DNA from: Diphasiastrum complanatum
Lineage: Eukaryota; Streptophyta; Lycopodiopsida; Lycopodiales; Lycopodiaceae
Assembly (NCBI GenBank): GCA_029204225.1
Contig: CM055108.1
Coordinates: 23,532,749 to 23,596,748 of the forward strand
Length of the DNA stretch: 64,000 bases
Direction of reading: 5' to 3'
The position numbers and the translations under genes are program-made. Under the pieces are notes generated by a model, which had not been told where the DNA came from, made no database searches, and saw only the letters and a program-made list of their open reading frames with translations. Position 1 is the first letter of the stretch. Every line of letters begins with the position of its first letter. Positions 58,601 through 62,211 of the stretch are shown piece after piece.

Positions 58601-61373
58601 GGATGATTTGAACTTACAAGGATATGTGGATGCTGATTGGGCTGGAGATGTGATCGAAGATCTACTACAGGTTATGTTTTTAGTCTTGGTTCTAGTGCTA
58701 TCTCTTGGAGTTCAAAGAAGCAGCATACTATTGCTTTATCATCTACAGAGGCAGAATATCGAGCTATTACGAGTGCAATATGTGAAGCAATATGGTTATG
58801 AAGGATTCTACATGATCTACATAGGGTACAAGATTCACCTACGGTACTTCAGTGCGACAATCAGAGTTGTATTAAACTGGTGAAAAATCCAGTTTTGCAC
58901 AGCAGGACAAAGCATATTGAAGTACAACAACACTTCATCAGAGAGAAAATTCAAAGTGATGAAGTGGAGCTTATCTATTGCCATACGCAAGAGCAAGTTG
59001 CGGATATCCTTACCAAAGGACTTGGCAAAGAAAAATTTCAGAAGTTTGAGAACTTTTTCTGGTCAGATACACGTATCATTGTTATTGTCCTGCCCATTAA
59101 CTTAAAGATAGCGATGGGGTTCTTGATATTTATATTTGCCAAAGATTGAAGGCTTTTCTACATGCAACAAGTTTCTAGTTATAGATGTCATTTGTCATTT
59201 TAGACCTAGGATGTGATTATCATGTCATGCCAGATGGTTTTAGGTTGTAATGAGAAAAAGGCTTAGATCAGGGACAAATATTGGGTAAAGGCTACCACAT
59301 CTAGATTTTGTTTCAGCAGAGCTTCACCTGCTATTTTTTATGGATCTTAGATGTAGATGGCTATTGCTGACATGGAATCTTTGAAGGTTTTTTGTTTGAA
59401 ATGACATGTCCCTAGGCAGTTATAGAAATAAGTGCCAGAATTTGTGATACAAATTCTAGATGGAGTTACTAGTTCTTATTTAGTTGTAGTGCGCCCACCT
59501 ACATGCATAAGCCTTAAAAAACGAATTTACTATAAATAGAATGGCCCCTAAAATAGCACGCAGGCATGGCCAAACTATCATTAAGGGGTATCAAATAAAC
59601 ATTAATTCCTAACACTCCCCCTTAATGTTTACTTTGTTATCTATTACTCCTAGAAGTTCTTAAATCGCATTCAAGGTATTTCCAAATCCTGAATGATATA
59701 TGGAAACCATCACTCATGGGACAAAAAATTTCAAAGAGGTATTAGTACCATTCATACATAAGGATTGAATGAGGTCTGAACTTACCTGAAATTCTTCATA
59801 AGGACTCAAATATGGATTCACATAATCAAGTGCAACAACTAATCCAACTGCAACCTGCACAATCAACATGACTTCCATGCATTCAATTATGGCTTGCTGA
59901 CATGCTCAATCGTTGTGAAATTTATCATTTGTTATTCACAAATTAAATTGATATGTAAAGAGCTACAGTCAATGCATAAACTCGATATGTGCATGATTGG
60001 TGACATTAATGCAACAGAAGGATAGGAATTAAGAAAAAGTTATTATCCTAAAAATCCATAACTCTCTTGAATACCACTTTGAATGCTTAACATTTTTTAA
60101 GAACAACAGAGGGACGTTGCCATTTAAAGCCCAGACATCTTGGTTATTTATAGATCGAGTGAGATTTCCAAAGCACAGGTTCCACACACTTGAGATCAGA
60201 AGGAACATACATCTCCACCTTAGAATCCCTTTTTTTTTTAAGAACAGATACTTCTTCTGAAGCTAATTTTCAATATCAGTTATATAAAATATAGAGCAGT
60301 AACACTAATTGGTATTTCCACCAAAGCTCAGCATGCTCTGAATTTTACTGAGTGAAAATTTCCTCGAATCTTGACTATGAAACCAAAATGATGAGTTAAT
60401 CAGCCAAAAAACCTTCAGAGCAATAGGAGCTGGCAGCTGCCTTTTTGCAGCAAACACAACTTATTCAGTGCAGTAGGGAACAATAACACTACAAATTGGG
60501 CAACAGTCAACTAAGAATACAAGATTCAAAGTTGACAGTCCGTACATCACACATTACAGAACTGCCATATGAAGCTGGAAAATCAATTTCATAAAAAACA
60601 ACCACTGTTTTCTTGTTAGCATTGCCTGCTTCAATGTGCAAATTATACTTTTCTTCCCCTCGGAGCCATGTGATTTGGGCATCACAACCTTGGATGAAAT
60701 GCTTTCATACTCGAAGAAAAACTTCATCACCCTTATATTCCCTCTGCACTTTACCGTTCTTGCTTCCACCAACGATGGTGATGGATCACAAAGCACTACC
60801 GCAAGACTTCATGTCACATAACAGGCATTTTTTACTTAGTAGTAACAACTCACGTCCTTGAAGTAAAAAGGCCCGCACATACATCCGGAAATCAATAAAG
60901 CCACAAAGAGAAGGGCATACACTGACAAGCATGACTTGAACTTCAGCTTAATCAAAAAAACAAAAAGTCACTTTCGCCTTGCGAAAACCATCAAGTTTAT
61001 TGACATGATCTATGTAGAAAATCACCCAAATCTGCCCCTAGAATTCCCAACAGATCACTAACTTGATTGCAAATGATAAAATGACTTTGGAAAGTTTCAA
61101 ATCCACAGACAAATTCCGTTAACAAAAAGCTCCAATGCCATTCTGTTAGGAGCACTGGAGCAGAACATGGAGACATAGCTGCTATGATTTTCCACTGCTA
61201 AAATTCAATGTCAGAGTTTCAAATTTCAATCAAAACCAGAGAAGGTGGTCACGTGCCTGAAGGTTGTCCATGTGATAGAGAAAAGAACCACCATAAGTTT
61301 TCATTTTTAGTGGCCAGCCTAGGGTATGAAGCACAAATCCAGGCTGATGCTTATGCTGTTCCACCTCCCAAAC
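28149..61373 (-). CDS. ETFQO: Electron transfer flavoprotein:ubiquinone oxidoreductase, C-terminal half
   Basis: ETFQO is a mitochondrial inner-membrane FAD and 4Fe-4S enzyme that passes electrons from reduced ETF to ubiquinone. In plants it serves branched-chain amino acid, lysine and phytol breakdown. Eleven exons, in transcript order: 61373-61257, 59854-59786, 56778-56686, 56570-56468, 37742-37609, 35805-35756, 33691-33625, 33434-33355, 28854-28726, 28425-28359, 28232-28149. They total 993 nt (330 residues plus TGA) with every junction in phase. Diagnostic blocks are HTLGWPL...[16 protein letters not shown]...[59 protein letters not shown] and [12 protein letters not shown]. All four cluster cysteines are present: one in RYCPA and three in CLHCKAC. 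Family members are about 600 residues, so the 5' half lies beyond 64000 or in unseen exons. No disabling change was seen, and I infer a working gene. Confidence 0.95.
28359..28425 (-). CDS. ETFQO: ETFQO exon j
   Basis: Completes glutamate, then [20 protein letters not shown] and CK, with two cluster cysteines. Acceptor TGTAG, donor GTATTG. Confidence 0.96.
28726..28854 (-). CDS. ETFQO: ETFQO exon i
   Basis: Completes arginine, then [42 protein letters not shown] plus GA. It supplies the first 4Fe-4S cysteine. Acceptor CTACAG, donor GTAAGA. Confidence 0.96.
29340..29700 (+). other. CCATC/CTGCCC-rich low-complexity stretch
   Basis: Degenerate repeats of cacCATCattGCCCT-type words give Pro/Leu/His-rich frames on the plus strand. 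It sits just upstream of a gypsy remnant and is probably its linker or leader. I see no real gene. Confidence 0.4.
29740..31600 (+). pseudogene. Decayed Ty3/gypsy pol in the ETFQO h-i intron
   Basis: [19 protein letters not shown] near 29865-29921 is the end of a gypsy protease. [20 protein letters not shown] near 30322-30381 and KAIIEWPAP are the reverse-transcriptase thumb. Integrase follows from about 30528 with [40 protein letters not shown] and [14 protein letters not shown], then [14 protein letters not shown] in another frame near 30838-30880. GDNFHVSLF near 31340-31365 is the integrase C-terminus. The reverse-transcriptase core is deleted, and stops and frameshifts are numerous. Orientation is opposite to the host gene. 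Confidence 0.85.
31950..32330 (+). other. LTR-like sequence with TATA box
   Basis: ATATAAATAGGG at about 32150-32161 is a strong TATA box. It is followed by a leader-like stretch, as in a plant LTR. No primer-binding site or partner LTR was identified, so this remains a guess. Confidence 0.3.
32520..32640 (+). pseudogene. Short gypsy integrase fragment
   Basis: [20 protein letters not shown] then [10 protein letters not shown] resembles the W-x-x-x-L-x-x-x-(E/D)FAYN-x-x-x-H-x-(S/T)-x-x-x-x-PF segment of gypsy integrases. It is isolated within the same intron. Confidence 0.6.
33355..33434 (-). CDS. ETFQO: ETFQO exon h
   Basis: [20 protein letters not shown] then ILTSLY plus AG of an arginine codon. 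Acceptor TGGCAG. The donor after TACAG reads GCATGT, a second GC donor, fixed by phase and by the conserved YR-S-x-TNHEHDQP join. Confidence 0.92.
33625..33691 (-). CDS. ETFQO: ETFQO exon g
   Basis: Completes tyrosine, then [20 protein letters not shown] and LE. The GR-x-PWTL motif is diagnostic. Acceptor TTGCAG, donor GTGAAT. Confidence 0.94.
33945..34125. repeat. Diverged tandem duplication, about 90-bp unit
   Basis: GAGCACCAAG followed by a CTGCCCAAATG/GTGCCCAAGGG block, AGCAAG(T/C)GATAGT and GAAGCTGCCAAAA occurs at about 33950-34029 and again at about 34040-34120. It is intronic. Confidence 0.7.
34130..35755. other. ETFQO f-g intron, mostly unassigned
   Basis: No gene was recognised. 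It includes a GT microsatellite at 35176-35217. Near 34310-34370 and 34745-34805, loosely related CATTCC/GGAATG words appear in opposite orientation and could be decayed ends of a small element. Confidence 0.4.
35176..35260. repeat. (GT)n microsatellite
   Basis: An uninterrupted TG run at 35176-35217, followed by degenerate GT/GC repeats to about 35250. Confidence 0.95.
35756..35805 (-). CDS. ETFQO: ETFQO exon f
   Basis: [16 protein letters not shown] plus two bases of a tyrosine codon. Acceptor TGGCAG, donor GTAAGT. It is only 50 bp, too short for ORF callers. Confidence 0.92.
36465..37095. repeat. Element with GGAACGCGTTCC-type palindromic ends (element B)
   Basis: The left part (36470-36540) contains repeated GGAACGCGTTC and GGAACGCGTTCC-like words. 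The right part (37005-37055) contains GAACGTACGGTA, GGAACGTAC and GGAACGTTCC. Both flank A/T runs, and the middle is not repeated. This layout is typical of a small non-autonomous DNA transposon. AGGTTC occurs just outside each end (about 36463 and 37084), possibly part of an 8-bp target duplication, but the ends are not certain. Confidence 0.45.
37096..37608. other. ETFQO e-f intron, unassigned
   Basis: No recognisable element or gene in the sequence between element B and exon e. Confidence 0.45.
37609..37742 (-). CDS. ETFQO: ETFQO exon e
   Basis: Two bases completing glycine, then 44 codons: [44 protein letters not shown]. Acceptor CTTCAG, donor GTATGC. This exon resumes the reading frame after the 18.7 kb intron. 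Confidence 0.95.
37743..38815. other. Start of the 18.7 kb ETFQO intron, unassigned
   Basis: No transposon domain was recognised. A minus-strand frame at 38367-38591 ([20 protein letters not shown]) is open and looks protein-like, but I cannot name it. Confidence 0.4.
38824..39325 (-). pseudogene. LINE-2 linker and reverse-transcriptase start
   Basis: [20 protein letters not shown] leads into a low-conservation linker. [20 protein letters not shown] and [12 protein letters not shown] are the first fingers motif of LINE reverse transcriptases, and [20 protein letters not shown] and [15 protein letters not shown] follow. The sequence then loses LINE similarity near 38820. Confidence 0.85.
39333..40050. 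mobile_element. Non-autonomous hAT-like DNA transposon (element A)
   Basis: Terminal inverted repeats start CATAGTTGCAGCG at 39333 and end CGCTGCAACTATG at 40050. They are flanked by a perfect 8-bp target duplication GTAGGAAC (39325-39332 and 40051-40058), the hallmark of the hAT superfamily. Inside each end lie several GAATCGCGATTCG palindromes, then A/T homopolymers. The interior has no transposase frame and includes a very GC-rich block at about 39705-39800. Removing the element and one duplication rejoins the LINE-2 frame. Confidence 0.9.
40300..41287 (-). pseudogene. LINE-2 endonuclease
   Basis: [20 protein letters not shown] holds the catalytic ETHE glutamate region. [41 protein letters not shown] (the GDFNA block) and [17 protein letters not shown] (the terminal histidine region) follow in order. 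Reading-frame changes occur near 40985 and 40880. This is the nicking enzyme that opens the target for reverse transcription. The order matches LINE-1 at 53.3-53.8 kb, so the two belong to one family. Confidence 0.85.
41512..41700. repeat. Partial relative of element A (element C)
   Basis: CATAGATGCCCAGCG near 41517 resembles the element A terminus. It is followed by a TTTCAGAAATGCGTTTCTGAAA palindrome block and A/T runs. From about 41613, GGCAATATGGGTATTAGGTG and GTGTAGTTTGCCGAATGTTT match, in reverse complement, element A at about 39850-39935. The other end was not found. Confidence 0.6.
41785..41893. repeat. (CT)n microsatellite
   Basis: About 110 bp of CT repeats with a few interruptions, next to the LINE-3 remnant. 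Other LINE copies in the window also sit beside CT/GA tracts. Confidence 0.95.
41990..42378 (-). pseudogene. LINE-3, inverted 5' part
   Basis: The minus-strand frame [20 protein letters not shown] then [20 protein letters not shown] matches the region just after the reverse-transcriptase palm in the other copies. The fragment meets a plus-strand LINE piece head-on at about 42380. Confidence 0.85.
42380..43445 (+). pseudogene. LINE-3, 3' part with tail
   Basis: From about 42385 the plus strand carries the C-terminal part of the same LINE family. [20 protein letters not shown] and [12 protein letters not shown] precede a zinc-binding stretch [20 protein letters not shown] and [14 protein letters not shown]. 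The frame ends with [20 protein letters not shown] and a stop at 43194-43196. About 240 bp of 3' UTR ends in a TCTAATTC-type short repeat (about 43415-43440), a usual LINE tail. Confidence 0.87.
43450..44835 (+). pseudogene. LINE-4 reverse transcriptase and C-terminal region
   Basis: [20 protein letters not shown] and the catalytic YADD in [20 protein letters not shown] (about 43673-43732) identify the palm. [29 protein letters not shown] and [20 protein letters not shown] follow. The zinc-binding tail [20 protein letters not shown] ends near 44815. Two stops and several frameshifts occur. The 5' end is missing, so the endonuclease is absent. Confidence 0.88.
44836..46990. other. Unassigned intron sequence
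   Basis: No element was recognised with confidence. A minus-strand mini-frame at 45031-44937 ([20 protein letters not shown], then [12 protein letters not shown] and stop) looks like an acidic protein tail. A 21-bp AATTCAATAAAAAAG-type unit is duplicated at about 45481-45525. The right part probably belongs to the internal region of the LTR element at 47.4 kb. Confidence 0.4.
46991..47373 (-). other. Leader of a minus-strand LTR retrotransposon
   Basis: Follows the primer-binding site at 47374. A short frame at 47386-47183 including [20 protein letters not shown] is open, but no Gag signature is recognisable. Confidence 0.4.
47374..47906 (-). mobile_element. LTR and primer-binding site of a minus-strand retrotransposon
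   Basis: TTGGTATCAGAGC (complement of 47374-47386) is a methionine-type primer-binding site. It directly follows an LTR end TCTTACA. CTATATATTG at about 47595-47604 is a TATA box placed correctly within the LTR. TGTTATGTCC at 47906 is the likely start, giving about 520 bp. No second LTR was seen. Confidence 0.65.
47907..48000. repeat. CGGTTCGAACCG palindrome cluster (element D)
   Basis: About 90 bp holds five or more copies of CGGTTCGAA/TTCGAACCG words in both orientations. The layout echoes the ends of elements A-C, with different bases. It is one-sided: no matching right end was found, and LINE sequence follows. Confidence 0.5.
47994..48490 (-). pseudogene. LINE-6: 5' module joined to the linker, endonuclease deleted
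   Basis: On the minus strand, GTCTTATATGCCTTTTGGCA near 48480 begins the LINE 5' module and a (CT)n tract follows (48446-48379). [20 protein letters not shown] and [20 protein letters not shown] (48317 onward) then give the endonuclease/reverse-transcriptase linker, ending at 47996. The endonuclease is deleted, and the copy stops before the reverse transcriptase. Confidence 0.75.
48379..48446. repeat. (AG)n microsatellite
   Basis: A perfect AG run of about 68 bp within the 5' region of the LINE-6 copy. Confidence 0.97.
48480..49122 (-). pseudogene. Gag-like protein of a gypsy-class retrotransposon
   Basis: From the ATG at 49122 ([12 protein letters not shown]) a frame with two early stops leads into a long open stretch. 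It reads [40 protein letters not shown] and [20 protein letters not shown], then [14 protein letters not shown] to about 48500. The position-specific pattern resembles the Gag/plant transposon-like domain of Athila/Tat-type gypsy elements. No zinc knuckle is seen, because the copy is cut by the LINE-6 5' end. Function is inferred from context, with gypsy integrase on the same strand nearby. Confidence 0.5.
49123..50156. other. Spacer between gypsy integrase and Gag-like frame; probable LTR/leader
   Basis: No coding frame. It carries the GCGAGRGTTC repeat cluster and follows the integrase, so it probably includes LTR sequence. Confidence 0.4.
49447..49740. repeat. Cluster of GCGAGRGTTC motifs in both orientations
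   Basis: Forward copies lie near 49449, 49491, 49510, 49629 and 49662, and reverse copies near 49520, 49690 and 49731. The pair at 49508-49530 forms an almost perfect 23-nt palindrome. Confidence 0.85.
50157..51250 (-). pseudogene. Ty3/gypsy integrase
   Basis: Reading leftward: [20 protein letters not shown] and [11 protein letters not shown] (zinc-binding region). [20 protein letters not shown] gives the first aspartate. After a frameshift near 50830, [20 protein letters not shown] carries the second and [20 protein letters not shown] the glutamate. [20 protein letters not shown] and an SH3-like end, [20 protein letters not shown], close it at RLHKYWLPQ. The D-D-E set is present, but the frameshift inactivates it. 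Reverse transcriptase is not found to the right, where LINE-1 begins. Confidence 0.93.
51481..52961 (-). pseudogene. LINE-1 reverse transcriptase palm and C-terminal region
   Basis: [20 protein letters not shown], then the catalytic [20 protein letters not shown] (about 52836-52777). [40 protein letters not shown] and a long C-terminal region follow, with [20 protein letters not shown] and LPRYLTLGL. The main frame is open from 52961 to 51903. Frameshifts then break the zinc-binding tail, traces of which reach 51481. Confidence 0.9.
53195..53258. repeat. Four copies of a 14-bp unit in LINE-1
   Basis: AGTAGTGAGCTCGG is repeated about four times with small changes. It lies exactly where the reverse-transcriptase frame breaks after HALGQAGFR. 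Confidence 0.85.
53330..53700 (-). pseudogene. LINE-1 endonuclease, N-terminal part
   Basis: [40 protein letters not shown] and [20 protein letters not shown] match the LINE-2 endonuclease block for block. After [11 protein letters not shown] the frame passes straight to [20 protein letters not shown], which belongs to the reverse transcriptase. The GDFNA to histidine part is therefore deleted. Confidence 0.85.
53791..54012 (-). pseudogene. LINE-1 first frame, Ala/Pro-rich
   Basis: [20 protein letters not shown] opens a 73-codon frame with repeats of LLP(E/D)KNA(E/V)L, ending [11 protein letters not shown]. It has no domain I recognise. Its position just 3' of the 5' module suggests the start of LINE ORF1 or of the ORF2 leader. 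Confidence 0.4.
54240..54850. other. Unassigned intron sequence
   Basis: No domain recognised between the LINE-1 5' end and the LINE-5 fragment. Confidence 0.45.
54850..55556 (-). pseudogene. LINE-5 reverse-transcriptase fragment
   Basis: On the minus strand, [20 protein letters not shown] and a degraded DADDVAL-type palm near 55455 are followed by SYTYFGIL-like traces. [20 protein letters not shown] and [20 protein letters not shown] end near 54950. It is more diverged than LINE-1 to LINE-4. Confidence 0.78.
55554..55620. repeat. (GA)n microsatellite
   Basis: About 65 bp of GA repeats at the 5' side of the LINE-5 fragment. It is followed on the right by AAAGTATATAAGACCAAA, which resembles the 5' module of the other LINE copies. 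Confidence 0.95.
55621..56467. other. Right end of the 18.7 kb intron, unassigned
   Basis: No element recognised apart from a LINE 5'-like stretch near 55640-55680. It borders ETFQO exon d. Confidence 0.45.
56468..56570 (-). CDS. ETFQO: ETFQO exon d
   Basis: [20 protein letters not shown] then [14 protein letters not shown] plus the first base of a glycine codon. It carries the conserved GG-x-(L/I)IG-C-x-AGFLN segment of the FAD domain. Donor GTGTAA opens the 18.7 kb intron. Confidence 0.95.
56686..56778 (-). CDS. ETFQO: ETFQO exon c
   Basis: 31 codons, [20 protein letters not shown] followed by [11 protein letters not shown], phase 0. Acceptor CACACAG, donor GTCTAC. It is separated from exon d by a short 115-bp intron. 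Confidence 0.95.
57064..57231. repeat. Perfectly adjacent 84-bp tandem duplication
   Basis: 57064-57147 and 57148-57231 differ at only one position that I can see (AAAATC against AAAACC). It lies in the ETFQO b-c intron. Confidence 0.95.
57612..59150 (+). pseudogene. Copia-7 in the ETFQO b-c intron
   Basis: The Gag end has a lysine-rich run and a CCHC knuckle [14 protein letters not shown]. The protease is missing. [20 protein letters not shown] and [14 protein letters not shown] form the pre-integrase zinc region. [20 protein letters not shown] and VFVDD then hit a TAA at 58340. Integrase fades after LHLDKGGE. The reverse transcriptase is deleted; from about 58610, [13 protein letters not shown] and a frameshifted [10 protein letters not shown] lead to [20 protein letters not shown] and [17 protein letters not shown], the RNase H end. 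Orientation is opposite to the host gene. Confidence 0.9.
59200..59626 (-). repeat. Copia polypurine tract and LTR fragment
   Basis: On the minus strand, TTAAGGGGGAG near 59624-59614 is a classic copia polypurine tract. TGTTAGGAATTAATG then opens an LTR running leftward, with a TATTTATAG TATA-like site near 59535. No pol precedes it, so it is a remnant, and its left end is undefined. Confidence 0.65.
59786..59854 (-). CDS. ETFQO: ETFQO exon b
   Basis: 23 codons reading [20 protein letters not shown] then EFQ, phase 0 at both ends. Acceptor TGTGCAG, donor GTAAGT. Confidence 0.95.
59855..60510. other. ETFQO a-b intron, unassigned part
   Basis: No element or gene recognised. Confidence 0.45.
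60511..60800 (-). pseudogene. Unrecognised protein-like frame in the ETFQO a-b intron
   Basis: One minus-strand frame with a single TGA reads [20 protein letters not shown] and, after the stop, [40 protein letters not shown] and [16 protein letters not shown], to a TAG at 60513-60511. Its composition and hydrophobic alternation look like real folded protein. I know no family for it; it may be a retrocopy or an exon of another gene. Confidence 0.35.
60801..61256. other. ETFQO a-b intron, unassigned part
   Basis: No element recognised up to the GC donor of exon a. Confidence 0.45.
61257..61373 (-). CDS. ETFQO: ETFQO exon a (first visible)
   Basis: 39 codons, [20 protein letters not shown] onward, ending YHMDNLQ. 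The acceptor is GAAG. The donor after CAG reads GCACGT, a GC rather than GT donor. The exon end is fixed by the conserved join to VAVGLVVAL. The long plus-strand frame at 61208-61441 is a shadow of this exon. Confidence 0.93.
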
Positions 61374-61640
61374 CTTCAAGATTTACAGATCAACTTGATC
61401 AGAAAGCGAATGTAATAAAGATAAGCATTCTGTCAATCTGATCTACTTGCAAAAGGGCTCTGGACGTCAGCAATAAGTTCTGTATGCACTCGTATTTTCT
61501 CAAAAAGCACATGAACAATATCCTGATCCAACATCTCAATTGTTCCAAAACTGACAGTTTATGTAAATCAAACTTTTTGTTCTCCTAACAAGGAAATTGT
61601 GTTGCTTTCAAATTTTGTAGGCAGAGTTGGCTTTTTATAT

Positions 61641-62195
61641 TGTCATGTGCTGCATGTGATTAGCCCATGAGCTTACTAATGAAATATAGCCATGGAGCTA
61701 AATTAGATTAGAGCTAGTCAATAGAACAGTTAATAAAGTGGCTCGAACAACCTCGCTATAATTGTGAATAGCGAATTAGAATAATGGTTGTAAGGCCCAA
61801 TTTAGCTAAATAAGGCCCCAAACTTATAGTAGAGGCACAAATGACCACTATAAATAGCTGAGGTCGTGCTAAATTTGGAGGCTATTGTTCATTTTGTAAT
61901 TTTGAGTTTTAAGAGATCTTGGAGCTTCCCTTGCAAAGCTTTCTTGATGAAGAAAGTGGTTCATGTGCCTAAAATCACATGAGAGCTATGATCATGCTCT
62001 AGAATCAGGCCCCTATCCTTTGAATGATCCATAATCATGAATAATGATACTTTATTATGCCTAATTTGGTGAAGTTTTGCTACTTTTAGCTATCTTCTTG
62101 ATTTTTGACTAGTTTTCTTGATTTCTTGCATTTCCATTATGATTTGATGTTAATGAATGGGTTAGATGTTTGAATGCTAAGGTTGGCACATGACA
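61641..62195 (+). repeat. 5' LTR of a plus-strand retrotransposon
   Basis: Starts TGTCATGTGC and ends GCACATGACA, a perfect 10-bp terminal inverted repeat. CACTATAAATAG at about 61848-61859 is a TATA box in the correct part of the 555-bp LTR. A primer-binding site follows at once. The 3' LTR would lie beyond 64000. Confidence 0.85.
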
Positions 62196-62199
62196 ATTT

Positions 62200-62211
62200 T
62201 GGTATCAGAGC
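62200..62211 (+). promoter_or_regulatory. Primer-binding site
   Basis: TGGTATCAGAGC, four bases after the LTR end, is complementary to initiator methionine tRNA. Confidence 0.9.

Noticed and set aside
61208-61441. Plus-strand frame of 77 codons
   Set aside because: It is the antisense shadow of ETFQO exon a.
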